Below, piece after piece: positions 8,164 to 16,430 of a stretch of 41,504 nucleotides of DNA. The translations under genes were made by a program, and so were the position numbers. The notes beneath the pieces were generated by a model. That model was not told where the DNA came from. It saw only the letters and a list, made by a program, of their open reading frames with translations, and did no database searches. Every line of letters begins with the position of its first letter. The first letter of the stretch is position 1. The DNA lies in assembly GCA_903845115.1 (NCBI GenBank), contig CAIMWE010000093.1:1-41504 (forward strand), read 5' to 3'. The stretch is from an uncultured Acidobacteriota bacterium. GTDB lineage: Bacteria > Acidobacteriota > Thermoanaerobaculia > UBA5066.

Positions 8164-8190
8164 GGGACGGCGACCCTCGCCGTCCCTTTT
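8164..8190 (+). terminator. Rho-independent terminator
   Basis: A perfect 10-bp GC-rich stem (GGGACGGCGA / TCGCCGTCCC) with a CCC loop is followed by TTTT, 26 bp after the stop of the secreted protein gene. It separates that gene from the subtilase gene. Confidence 0.9.
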
Positions 8191-8239
8191 CATCGATAGG
8201 ACGGGGGGGATCTCCAGAATCTCGAAAATATCGGAACCA

Positions 8240-8264
8240 GGGGACAGAAACGGGGAATAACCCG
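8240..8264 (+). repeat. Possible REP-like motif (GGGGACAGAAAC plus small hairpin)
   Basis: The segment GGGGACAGAAACGGGGAAT followed by AACCCG contains a short CGGG/CCCG stem. It resembles the GGGGACAG-type ends that I associate with REP sequences mobilised by IS200-like Y1 (RAYT) transposases. Only one copy is here, so this rests on resemblance alone. The rest of the 257-bp gap holds the terminator and a candidate promoter. Confidence 0.25.
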
Positions 8265-8336
8265 ATCCCATCGATTGTCCTGTTCACCGACTCGATATAG
8301 ACCAAGAAGCCACGGGGTAGAGACCCCATACTGGCT

Positions 8337-8367
8337 TTGTCGGCCTTCGCGTCGGCCTCGGTAAAAT
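8337..8367 (+). promoter_or_regulatory. Candidate sigma70-type promoter for the subtilase gene
   Basis: TTGTCG (8337-8342) and TAAAAT (8362-8367) are separated by 19 bp. The -10 is one base from consensus, while the spacer is long. Transcription would start near 8374, just ahead of the AAGGAGG ribosome binding site at 8377-8383 and the GTG at 8395. Confidence 0.35.
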
Positions 8368-8394
8368 GCGGGGGCCAAGGAGGCGACTCGACCA

Positions 8395-11300
8395 GTGAAA
8401 CGGCCCTTCCTGCCCGTCGCCGCCGTCCTTTCCTTCCTGATCCCGGCCTCCCACGCCGCCGCGGAAGGACCGGTCATCGTGATGCTCGAGCTGAACGACG
8501 AGCCGGCGGTCGAGACCCATCTCCGGGCTCTCGCGTCAGCAAAGGCGACAACGACCCTCTCTCCACAGGCCCAGGCCGCCAGAACTGTCAGAGCCCACCT
8601 CGTCCACCTGGATGCCGTCCAGGAGGCCCTCTCGGCTCGCCTCGCCGGACCCGACCTCGGCGCTCGCCCCCTCTTCCGGCTGCAACGCGCCTATGCCGGC
8701 ATCGCGGTCGAGGTGGACGAGGGCCGCTTCGCCCGGCTCGCCTCCCTGCCGGGGGTCAAGGCCGTCCACCGGATGGCCCCGTACCGCCCGGAGCTTGCGA
8801 CCAGCGTGCCCCTGGCCGGCGCCCCGACGGCCTGGATGGCCGCTTCCAACCTGACCGGGGAGGGGTTCCGCATCGGGATCATCGACACCGGGATCGATTA
8901 CCGCCACGCCGACTTCGGCGGGTCGGGATTCCCCGGCCCGAAGGTGGCCGGCGGGGTCGACCTGGCCGGCGACGCCTACGACGCCGACAGCACGGACCCC
9001 GCGAAGCGGATTCCCCATCCCGACGCCGACCCGATGGACTGCAACGGCCACGGAACCCACGTCGCGGGGATCGCCGCCGGGTACGGCGTCAAGGCAGACG
9101 GGACGAGGTACGCCGGCTCCTACGGCCCCGAGACGCCGTTCGACTCGCTCAGGATCGGACCGGGCGTCGCCCCGGGGGCGAAGCTCTACGCGATCAAGGT
9201 CTTCGGCTGCTCCGGGAGCTCCTACCTGACCGCCGCCGGCATCGAGTGGGCCGTCGACCCGAACGGCGACGGCGACTTCTCCGACCACCTGGACGTCCTG
9301 AACATCTCCATCGGCGCGGCGTACATCGCACCGGACGACCCCGCCGAGGTCGCGGCCGACAACGCCTCGCGGCTCGGCGTCCTCGTCGCGCGAAGCGCCG
9401 GGAACGACGGCGACGCCACCTTCATCTCCGGGGCCCGCAGCTCTCTCGCCGTCGTCACCGCGGCCTCCCTCAACCTCGGCTGGGTCGTCGACGCCATCCG
9501 CGTGGTGTCTCCCGCCTCCCTGGCCGGCCCCAAGAGCGCGACCTTTTCCGCCGCCTTCGCCTGGGACCAGATGACCGCGCCGGTCACGGCCGCACTCGCG
9601 TACCCCACCAGCCAGCCCACCGGCTGCGCCCCCTTCGATTCGACGAGCAGCGCCCTCCTCGCCGGGAAGATCGCCCTTCTCGACTATCCCTCCGGCGGCT
9701 GCGGCTCGGCCACCCGGGTCGGCGCCGCGAAGAGTGCCGGAGCCGTCGGCGCCGTCTTTGCCTACGCCTCCACGCCGCTCGACACCATCCTGAGCGGGAC
9801 CAGCCAGATCCCCGCCGTCCTCGTGGACAGGGCCACCGGCGACGCTCTCAGGTCCGCCTCCCCGTCGGGGGTCACCGTCACGCTCTCGAAGGACCTGCGG
9901 AACGCGAGCCGCGTCGACAACCCCGCCAACGTCGACAGCCTCTCGTCGTTCAGCTCACTCGGTCCGTCCAGCACCGGCATCCTGAAGCCCGACGTCACGG
10001 CTCCCGGTCAGGTCATCTTCTCGGCGGCCGCGCAGACCGGCAGCCAGGGCGTCTCGAACAGCGGGACCTCCATGGCCTCACCCCACGTCGCCGGCGCGCT
10101 CGCGCTTCTCCGCCAGCTCCACCCCACCTGGAGCGTCTCCGAGATCAAGGCGGCTCTCCTCGGCACCGCCGGCCACGACCTCTTCACGCAGCCGGGCCAG
10201 ACGCCTCCCTCGTATTCCCCGTCCCGCGTCGGGACCGGGCGGATCGACCTCGCGGCCGCCTCGGCGGCGACCGTTCTCGCCTACGACGCCGACAACCCCG
10301 GCCTCGTCCACCTCTCGTTCGGGCTCCTGGAGGTGGTGGGCAGCCTCACCGCCACCCGCACCCTGCGGATCTCCAACAAGGGAGTGGGCTCCGTCACCGT
10401 CGACGTCGCCTACCGGCCTTTCGCCGACGTCCCCGGCGTCTCGATCACGTTCCCGGCCGGCACCACGGCCACCGTTCTCGCCGGCGGGACCGTCGACCTG
10501 CCGGTCCGCCTGTCCGCCGTCGCGTCGCAGATGAGGCACAGCCGGGATCCGGCGATGCCCGCAACCCAGCAGGGAGCCCCCCGGCTCTGGCTCAGCGAAG
10601 AGCAGGGCCTCGTCCTCGTCACCCCGCGCGGCGGCTCCCCCCAGCGCGTCGGCCTCTACGCGGCGGCGCGCCCGGCCTCGAGAATGGCCTCCGCGGTGAA
10701 GGCGATCCCGGTGGCCGCCGCGACCGGCACCGCCGACCTCGGCCTCGCCGGGACGGGCGTCGACACCGGCTCGAGCTACCCGACCGACATCACCTCCGCC
10801 GTCACCCCGCTCGAGCTCGTCTACCTCTCGGTCGAGCCCCCGGCCGACCTCTCCGTTCGCGGCTCGGCGGCGCTCAAAGCCATCGGCGTCCGCACCGACG
10901 TCAAGACGATGCTGGCCCAGGGGAAGACCGTCGCCGACGCGACCCTCGCGATCGGCCTCGCCTCCTTCGTCCCCTGGGGGTCGCCGGTCGAGCTGGGGGT
11001 CACGATCCCGATCGACACGAACGGCGACGGCGTCAGCGACTTCTCCCTCTCGACCGCCCAGTACGTCAACAACGGGCAGCCGCTCGACAGCTTCATCGGT
11101 ACCCTCTGTCCGCTCCCGTCGGGGACCTGCACGGTGACCGGCCCGCTGAACAACCAGCTCCCGGAGAGCTTCGACACGGCACTCTTCGGCTCCGACGTCC
11201 TCTGGATCCCCGTCAAGGCCTCCGCCCTGGGCCTCTCCGCGAGCAAGTCGAAGATCTCGTTCCGGCTCCAGACCTCCCGCGTTCAGTCGTCGTACGCCGT

Positions 11301-13347
11301 CCCTTCCCTCACGACCTATGGCCCCTTCACCTTCGACGCGGGCCGCCCCGGTCTCGACGTCACGGGCGGCGACTTCGGATCGGGCGTCTACCGGGATCTC
11401 CCCACGACCACCATTCACGCCTCCTGGGACCGCGAGGCCGCGCTGGCCAACGGCTCGAAGGGGGTCCTCCTCCTGCACCACCACGACGTCTCCAGCACCC
11501 GGGCCGACGTGGTCCCCTTCACCGGCTCCGCCGACCTCGCCGTCGTCCAGGGCGTCGACCCCGACCCGGCGCAGACCGGGCGCAGCCTCGCCGTCACCGC
11601 TACCGTCTCCAACGCCGGACCCTGGTCGGCCTCCGCCGTCACCCTCTCCTTCGCCGTGCCGGCGGGCGCCACCTTCGTGTCGGTCTCACCGAGCCGCGGA
11701 ACCTGTGCCGGGACGACGGCGATCTCCTGCGCGCTCGGCCCGATGACCGGCGGGGCGACCGCCACAGTCAGGATCGTCCTCACGCCGACGACCTCCGGCT
11801 CCCTCGTGACCCGCTTCGACGTCTCGGCACCCGAGCCCGACCCCGACCCGTCCAGCAACTCCTCGACGAAGACGACCGCCGTCCTCGCCACCGCCACCGC
11901 CCGGAGGACGGTCCCGATCCTCCTCGACGTCGTCGGCCAGGGCGGGGCCCGCTTCTCCTCGGAGCTCTTCCTGGCGAACAGCTCCGCCACCGATGCCACC
12001 CTCACGCTCGCCTACACCGGGGCGACTCCCCTGGGCGGAGCCGGAACGGGGAGCGCCACGGTTTCTCTGCCGGCGGGCCGGCAGCTCGTCGTGGCCGACG
12101 CCCTCGCCTACCTGAGAGGCCTCGGCCTCGCCATCCCGCTCGACCCTCCGCAGGGAGGGACGCTCGGCGTCGCGTTCGCCGGGCTTTCTTCCCCAGGTGC
12201 GGCTTTCGCGGGCGCCAGGACGACGGCGCCCTCCGGCAACGGCCGGGCGGGCCTGGCCTACCCGGGGCTCGCTCCGGACTCGGTCGCGACCTCCGTCCTT
12301 CTGTACGGCCTGAGGCAGAACGCCACCGACCGCAGCAACCTGGCCCTCGTCAACGCGGGCACGTCGGCGGTCACGCTCCGCGTCACCCTCTTCTCCGGCT
12401 CGGGCGACCGGACCACCACCGTGCTTCCCGACGTCCCGCTCGCTGCCGGACAGTGGCTGCAGCTCAGCGGCGTCCTCTCCACCGCCTCGTACGCGAACGG
12501 CTACGCCCGCGTCGACCGCGTCGCCGGGACCGCCCCGTTCCAGGCCTACGCCGTCTTCAACGACAACGCGACGAGCGACGGCTCCTTCGTCCCGGCCGTC
12601 CTCCCGGACCGGACCGCCGGATGGCAGCTCCTCCCGGTCCTCGTGGAGACGGGCCTCTACGACAGCGAGCTGGTCCTGACGAACCCGCTCGAGACCCCCG
12701 TCCTCGTCACCCTCCGCTACCAGGAGACCCTGGCCGCCCCGACGGGCTTCACGGGAACCGTCACCGACAGCCTGGCCCCGCACGAGCAGCGGATCGTCCC
12801 CCACGCCCTCGACTACCTGAGGAGCCTCGGCGCCAGGATCGGTCCCAAGGGCGGCAGCTACGCCGGGCCGCTCTTCGTCCTGTTCCGGAGCCGCGACCTG
12901 CCCGCCGACGGTTTCGCCGGCGCCCGCACCTCCTCTCCCGCGCCCGGCGGAGGGCAGTACGGCGTCTTCTACCCGGCGCTGCTCGCAAGCGAAGGAGCGG
13001 CCTCGGAGGCCTGGGTCTACGGCCTGAAACAGGATGCGACCAGCCGGTCGAACCTGGCCGTCGGCAACATGTCGCAGGACGGCGCCCCGATCACCGTGGT
13101 CGTCGACATCTTCGACTCGGCGACCGGGCAGCTCGCCGCCACCACCGACCCGATCTCGCTGGGCCCGGGCGCCCGCCAGCAGCTCAACGCCTTCCTGGGG
13201 AGCTACGGCCTCGCCTCCGGGTACGTCCGGATCCGGAAGACCTCCGGCACTTCGTCCTTCTTCGCCTACGGCGTCGTCAACGACGGGGCGACCTCGGACA
13301 CCGGGACGAACGACGGCAGCTACGTGGGGATGACGGGAGGGGACTGA
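8395..13347 (+). CDS. Secreted subtilisin-like serine protease (S8) with PA insert, DUF11-type domain and tandem C-terminal modules
   Basis: This 1650-residue extracellular protease begins with a Sec signal peptide (residues 1-23) and an inhibitor I9-like propeptide (about 25-130). The S8 catalytic domain carries D164 in IIDTGID, H219 in NGHGTHVAG and S559 in SGTSMASPHVAG, so the triad is intact. The large gap between His and Ser is filled by a protease-associated (PA) insert at about 386-499. Beta-rich regions follow, including a DUF11/CARDB-like domain at about 1045-1162. The last 480 residues are two copies of a roughly 235-residue module (1172-1405 and 1409-1650), also found in the protein at 21257-24097. 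The GTG start has AAGGAGG 11 nt upstream. No transmembrane or sorting anchor is seen at the C terminus. The likely role is degradation of external protein. Confidence 0.93.
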   Translation: MKRPFLPVAAVLSFLIPASHAAAEGPVIVMLELNDEPAVETHLRALASAKATTTLSPQAQAARTVRAHLVHLDAVQEALSARLAGPDLGARPLFRLQRAYAGIAVEVDEGRFARLASLPGVKAVHRMAPYRPELATSVPLAGAPTAWMAASNLTGEGFRIGIIDTGIDYRHADFGGSGFPGPKVAGGVDLAGDAYDADSTDPAKRIPHPDADPMDCNGHGTHVAGIAAGYGVKADGTRYAGSYGPETPFDSLRIGPGVAPGAKLYAIKVFGCSGSSYLTAAGIEWAVDPNGDGDFSDHLDVLNISIGAAYIAPDDPAEVAADNASRLGVLVARSAGNDGDATFISGARSSLAVVTAASLNLGWVVDAIRVVSPASLAGPKSATFSAAFAWDQMTAPVTAALAYPTSQPTGCAPFDSTSSALLAGKIALLDYPSGGCGSATRVGAAKSAGAVGAVFAYASTPLDTILSGTSQIPAVLVDRATGDALRSASPSGVTVTLSKDLRNASRVDNPANVDSLSSFSSLGPSSTGILKPDVTAPGQVIFSAAAQTGSQGVSNSGTSMASPHVAGALALLRQLHPTWSVSEIKAALLGTAGHDLFTQPGQTPPSYSPSRVGTGRIDLAAASAATVLAYDADNPGLVHLSFGLLEVVGSLTATRTLRISNKGVGSVTVDVAYRPFADVPGVSITFPAGTTATVLAGGTVDLPVRLSAVASQMRHSRDPAMPATQQGAPRLWLSEEQGLVLVTPRGGSPQRVGLYAAARPASRMASAVKAIPVAAATGTADLGLAGTGVDTGSSYPTDITSAVTPLELVYLSVEPPADLSVRGSAALKAIGVRTDVKTMLAQGKTVADATLAIGLASFVPWGSPVELGVTIPIDTNGDGVSDFSLSTAQYVNNGQPLDSFIGTLCPLPSGTCTVTGPLNNQLPESFDTALFGSDVLWIPVKASALGLSASKSKISFRLQTSRVQSSYAVPSLTTYGPFTFDAGRPGLDVTGGDFGSGVYRDLPTTTIHASWDREAALANGSKGVLLLHHHDVSSTRADVVPFTGSADLAVVQGVDPDPAQTGRSLAVTATVSNAGPWSASAVTLSFAVPAGATFVSVSPSRGTCAGTTAISCALGPMTGGATATVRIVLTPTTSGSLVTRFDVSAPEPDPDPSSNSSTKTTAVLATATARRTVPILLDVVGQGGARFSSELFLANSSATDATLTLAYTGATPLGGAGTGSATVSLPAGRQLVVADALAYLRGLGLAIPLDPPQGGTLGVAFAGLSSPGAAFAGARTTAPSGNGRAGLAYPGLAPDSVATSVLLYGLRQNATDRSNLALVNAGTSAVTLRVTLFSGSGDRTTTVLPDVPLAAGQWLQLSGVLSTASYANGYARVDRVAGTAPFQAYAVFNDNATSDGSFVPAVLPDRTAGWQLLPVLVETGLYDSELVLTNPLETPVLVTLRYQETLAAPTGFTGTVTDSLAPHEQRIVPHALDYLRSLGARIGPKGGSYAGPLFVLFRSRDLPADGFAGARTSSPAPGGGQYGVFYPALLASEGAASEAWVYGLKQDATSRSNLAVGNMSQDGAPITVVVDIFDSATGQLAATTDPISLGPGARQQLNAFLGSYGLASGYVRIRKTSGTSSFFAYGVVNDGATSDTGTNDGSYVGMTGGD
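11911..13344 (+). repeat. Two tandem copies of a ~235-aa C-terminal module (in the subtilase)
   Basis: Copy 1 (11911 to about 12610) and copy 2 (about 12619 to 13344) share a fixed motif order: a start like PxLLDVV or PVLVETG with SELxLTN/ANS, then L..YLR.LG, a GxRTxxP segment, YGL+Q(N/D)AT.RSNLA, and an ending YGVVNDGATSDGS-type block. The copies are diverged at protein level, so this is an old domain duplication and not a recent DNA repeat. Confidence 0.75.
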
Positions 13348-13381
13348 TTCGACCGGAGAGCTTCTTCGAAGGGAACCCTCT

Positions 13382-14026
13382 TCAGCCGCCGGGTCTGCTC
13401 GGGGGAAACCGTCTCCCATCCTCCGATTCGGGATGCCTCAGGACCAGGTCGAATGGCTTCCGGCATTCGAACCGGCGAAGCGATGGCCACCAGCAGGCCA
13501 CGGTCCGGCCCCTGAACACGTACTTCACCACCGGCCCCTCTTTGCTCGTGAAGGTCAACCGGACCACCTCGGGCCGCCAGAACGAGCGGACCCAACCGCT
13601 CGCACGCAGGTACCGATAGGGGCGCCAGACGAGATGCAGCTTCGACCTGACCCGCTTCACGAACCTTCTGAAACGGGCGAGGGAAAGGCCAGATCCTCCC
13701 CGGAGGACAGGCCGATACCGGACAGTTCCCTTCTCGATACGCTCGAGGGCGATGACGAGCCCCACGAGGTTCTCCTCGGTGACCAACACCCGATCCGGCC
13801 GTAGGTTGGCATCGCCCTGCGCCACCAACCCGCCTGGCGCCGTTCCCACGATCCGATGGACGATATCCCCAGGCCCCTCGCCGTGCTCGCCCGCGCCGAA
13901 CACCACGACATCGCCAGGATGGATCTCGGAAAGGAGGCAGGAACGGAGGACCAGACAGTCGCCGGACTGGAAGGCGCCGGCCATGCTGCCGCCGAAATAG
14001 AAACGCCGGCTCTCCTGGTCCCTCAT
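13382..14026 (-). CDS. Soluble S24/S26-type signal-peptidase-like protease of the RiPP locus
   Basis: The 214-residue product matches the signal peptidase I fold. S14 sits in FGGSM (catalytic Ser position). GDVVVF follows at 38-43, then DIVHRIVG with H57, then the QGDAN box at 70-74. The residue at the general-base position is His, as in SipW/ER-type signal peptidases, so a Ser/His dyad is expected. There is no membrane anchor; the C-terminal 120 residues are Arg-rich with many aromatics. This suggests a cytoplasmic or peripheral enzyme working on a specific peptide, not general secretion. The ATG at 14026 overlaps the kinase stop (ATGA). As the last gene of the RiPP operon it is a good candidate for leader removal; that role is inferred. 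Confidence 0.8.
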   Translation of the reverse strand: MRDQESRRFYFGGSMAGAFQSGDCLVLRSCLLSEIHPGDVVVFGAGEHGEGPGDIVHRIVGTAPGGLVAQGDANLRPDRVLVTEENLVGLVIALERIEKGTVRYRPVLRGGSGLSLARFRRFVKRVRSKLHLVWRPYRYLRASGWVRSFWRPEVVRLTFTSKEGPVVKYVFRGRTVACWWPSLRRFECRKPFDLVLRHPESEDGRRFPPSRPGG

Positions 14027-14988
14027 CCTCGAGCCAGAACGGAGTCCACGGCTGCCCAATCGAGCGAGTCCGGGCGGAACTGCATCCGATGGAGGGGAAT
14101 CCCGCGGCAGGATTCGTAAACCATGTCGAAAGCCGCGGCCCGAATCGACTTCGGCAGCACCGGCCACACGAACCTGTGTTCGTTCCAGAGGAATTCGATC
14201 ACGTCGGTGAGTCGGATGGACGTCAACGAGAACGCTCGGCTCTTTTCCAGGAGGAAGATCCCTCCAACCGGCGCCTCGACGGGCCCGCTGGAGAAACGTC
14301 CGAGCGGGGTACCGTGAGCCCGGATCTCTCCCTTTTCCCGGCGGAGAATCACCTGGTCATCGCTGAGGACCTTTGACCCCAGGGCGGTGCGGACGACCGT
14401 CGTCTTCCCACCGCCGTCGTGAGCCAGAAAGAGCGCGGCCTTCCCCCCACGGATGACGGCGCCGGCGTGAATCATCACCGCGTCGAAATTCGGGAAGAAC
14501 GGGCACAGCATGTTCCGGTAACGGGCTACGAACTCGTCCCGGTCCGGAGAGACTCCCCCCCCGTCCGGATAGAAGAGATGGGAGTGGTTCGTCGCATGAT
14601 TCCGGAAGATCAGCCGGTTCCAGGCCATCTCGACGAAGGAAAGCTCCGGCGCCCTCAGGCACGAGTCCAGGACCTCGCGCACTCGGGGCTCGCGGAGGAG
14701 CTCGTTCGAGAGCCATCGCCGAGGAATCCCGAGAGCCGTCGCCGCAGCAGATTGCTCCTCTGGCGATAGGGGAGGTGCACACCGAGCATCCGGGTCGAGC
14801 GCGTGAATGCCGAGTTCCACCTCCGCCACCTCGGACGACACCCGGAAAGGCTCGAACAGCTCGTGGTCGAGATGCGGAAGAGCGAAGGCCGACTTCACGC
14901 GGAACGAAACACCCGCGAGCCTGTGCACGCGGGACCAGATGGTAGCCGAGGTCCTCTCGCCGCTGCTTTGCCGGCTTGCCCCGCTCAC
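14023..14988 (-). CDS. HprK-related kinase of the RiPP locus (possible ScmC-like protein)
   Basis: This 321-residue protein has an HPr kinase/PEPCK-like C-terminal half. The P-loop AHDGGGKT is at 189-196 (K195), preceded by the family's IHAGAVIRGGKAALFLA strand region. SDDQVILRR follows, then GTPLGRFSS, a segment often seen in HprK homologues of peptide clusters. The N-terminal 150 residues are poorly conserved. HprK homologues phosphorylate Ser in some RiPPs (the paeninodin lasso-peptide kinase is the known precedent), so Ser phosphorylation of the adjacent precursor is plausible. The cassette's conserved ScmC position could correspond to this gene, but I am not certain. The GTG at 14988 directly follows the precursor stop; no strong ribosome binding site is seen, so the start is uncertain. 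Confidence 0.75.
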   Translation of the reverse strand: MSGASRQSSGERTSATIWSRVHRLAGVSFRVKSAFALPHLDHELFEPFRVSSEVAEVELGIHALDPDARCAPPLSPEEQSAAATALGIPRRWLSNELLREPRVREVLDSCLRAPELSFVEMAWNRLIFRNHATNHSHLFYPDGGGVSPDRDEFVARYRNMLCPFFPNFDAVMIHAGAVIRGGKAALFLAHDGGGKTTVVRTALGSKVLSDDQVILRREKGEIRAHGTPLGRFSSGPVEAPVGGIFLLEKSRAFSLTSIRLTDVIEFLWNEHRFVWPVLPKSIRAAAFDMVYESCRGIPLHRMQFRPDSLDWAAVDSVLARG

Positions 14989-15264
14989 CTACTGCTGGTG
15001 AGCTCCGGACTTGCAGATCGTCGCAGCGGAACCGCCGAAATTGCATGACGGATCCAAATGAAATGAGCCTGAGCTACACGCGGACGTGTCCGCAGCCGAC
15101 CCCGTACTGCAAGGACTAGCAAGGAACGCTGGCCCGGCGACACAGCTGTGGTAAGGAACGCTGCCTGGCGTACACGACCCTTCGGTCTGCTGCCCCGCAG
15201 CTCCGCCGGAGTTGAGAGACTTCGCTACCGGCGGTTCGTAGATGCGGCGTCTGTTCATCGGCAT
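14989..15264 (-). CDS. Candidate RiPP precursor peptide with six regularly spaced CxxG units
   Basis: The 91-residue product has a basic leader start (NRRRIYEPPVAKSLN at 4-18) and a Gly/Ala/Gln linker (20-29). The core has cysteines at 31, 41, 52, 63, 74 and 84, spaced 10, 11, 11, 11 and 10 residues. Each Cys is followed by x-x-Gly (G34, G44, G55, G66, G77, G87). The core is also rich in Ser and Ala. There is no signal peptide or membrane segment. The ATG at 15264 shares its A with the stop of the upstream radical SAM gene (TGATG) and has GGAGG 6 nt upstream. Codon third positions are visibly less GC-rich than in neighbours. Its position between the radical SAM genes and the kinase supports a substrate role. 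The modification chemistry is unknown; thioether cross-links at Cys are one possibility. Confidence 0.82.
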   Translation of the reverse strand: MPMNRRRIYEPPVAKSLNSGGAAGQQTEGSCTPGSVPYHSCVAGPAFLASPCSTGSAADTSACSSGSFHLDPSCNFGGSAATICKSGAHQQ

Positions 15265-16430
15265 CACTGGCCTCCATCTCCGCCTTCGGCCCTCAGCGAG
15301 GCCGGAGTTCGTCTGCTTTCCGGAAAAAGCCCGAGACCAGAGGCGACATCGCAGAACCCGAAGGCAACGCTTAGTTTACCACCAAGGGAGTAGTTACTCG
15401 CAACGCACGAGCCGAGGCAGATATCCCGATGAAGGCACTCCCCGCAGACCCCTTCCAGCTCGTGTGGGATCTGTCTCCGGAGTCGCTGGAGACCAGGGCT
15501 CGATCGCCAAACTTCTCCTAGATCGTCGACGTCCAGGTGCCCGTAGACGAGCTCGGGCAAGGACGAGCCCACCCCGCAGATCGACAGCTCACCCGTGGCG
15601 AGGACCCCCAGGATATGGAGGACCGCGCAGTGGGCATTCGGCTCCCTCAACAGCCGGCGAATCGACCAGAACGCCATCGGGAAATCCGGATGGATGCTGA
15701 TCCCGGTGTAAGGCACCACGTCTTTTTCGAGGTGGCGGAGGAACTCGAGGGCGCGGGGGACGGAGAGCCCTTCCTCCCGCGAGAAGCGCTCCCCTCTCCC
15801 CATCTCCTGGATGATGTTGAACTTGACCGATCCGCAACCCAGCTTTTCAGCCAGACGGACCACTTCGGCGGCCTCCGAGACGTTCCCCTGGTGGAGAGAG
15901 CAGATCACCTGCGGACGGAACGAGGCATCGACGAGGGCCTTGATGCCGGCCACGGCTCTGTCGAAGCTCCCGGGGACCATCCGGAGCGCCTCGTGGGTCT
16001 CCGCCTTGGCGCCGTCCAGGCTGACGGAGATCGTCCCGGCCTTTCCCGTGTCCCGCAGGAACTCGGCCAGAGACCGGTCGATCAGCGTGCCGTTCGTCTC
16101 CATCCAGAACGGTACCCCCAGCCCGGCGACCAAGCTGACGAGTTCGCGAAACCGGGGATGCAGGGTCGGCTCGCCGCCCGTCAGCTTCACCTGAGAAAGA
16201 CCGACCGTCTTGGCCTCGCGGATGGCCTTTTCCACGTGCTCGAGCTTCACGAACGTTCCGTTGAGACCGTTCGGGGAGAACTGGGGCGTGATCCAGCAGT
16301 GCCGGCACGGAAGATTGCACGAGCCGGAAACGTAGATGTAAAGGGCCGTCAACGGCGGCGTGCCGGCTGGAAAGGCCAGGGGCGCCGCCTGCCGAGGCGC
16401 TCTAACGGAGGACGGGGAGTCTGGTGGCAT
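15264..16430 (-). CDS. scmF: Radical SAM/SPASM peptide maturase, ScmF-type
   Basis: This 388-residue PqqE-like enzyme has a CxxxCxxC cluster (C38, C42, C45 in GSCNLPCRHCWI). It has the TIM-barrel markers VKLTGGEPTLHP and METNGTLI, then SVSLDGAKAETHEALR. The C-terminal SPASM domain holds two further cluster Cys sets (CAVLHILGVLATGELSICG and GVCGECLHRDICLGSC). The SVKFNIIQEMGRGERF segment and the overall wording match the ScmF enzyme of the SynChlorMet cassette as I remember it. It would modify the ribosomal peptide through a 5'-deoxyadenosyl radical. The ATG at 16430 overlaps the end of the ScmE-like gene by 29 bp, and the precursor gene starts at its stop codon. Confidence 0.88.
   Translation of the reverse strand: MPPDSPSSVRAPRQAAPLAFPAGTPPLTALYIYVSGSCNLPCRHCWITPQFSPNGLNGTFVKLEHVEKAIREAKTVGLSQVKLTGGEPTLHPRFRELVSLVAGLGVPFWMETNGTLIDRSLAEFLRDTGKAGTISVSLDGAKAETHEALRMVPGSFDRAVAGIKALVDASFRPQVICSLHQGNVSEAAEVVRLAEKLGCGSVKFNIIQEMGRGERFSREEGLSVPRALEFLRHLEKDVVPYTGISIHPDFPMAFWSIRRLLREPNAHCAVLHILGVLATGELSICGVGSSLPELVYGHLDVDDLGEVWRSSPGLQRLRRQIPHELEGVCGECLHRDICLGSCVASNYSLGGKLSVAFGFCDVASGLGLFPESRRTPASLRAEGGDGGQ

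Noticed and set aside
8337-13619. Very long plus-strand frame overlapping the subtilase in another frame
   Set aside because: It is Arg/Pro/His-rich throughout with no motif, while the other frame carries the intact S8 triad and signal peptide.
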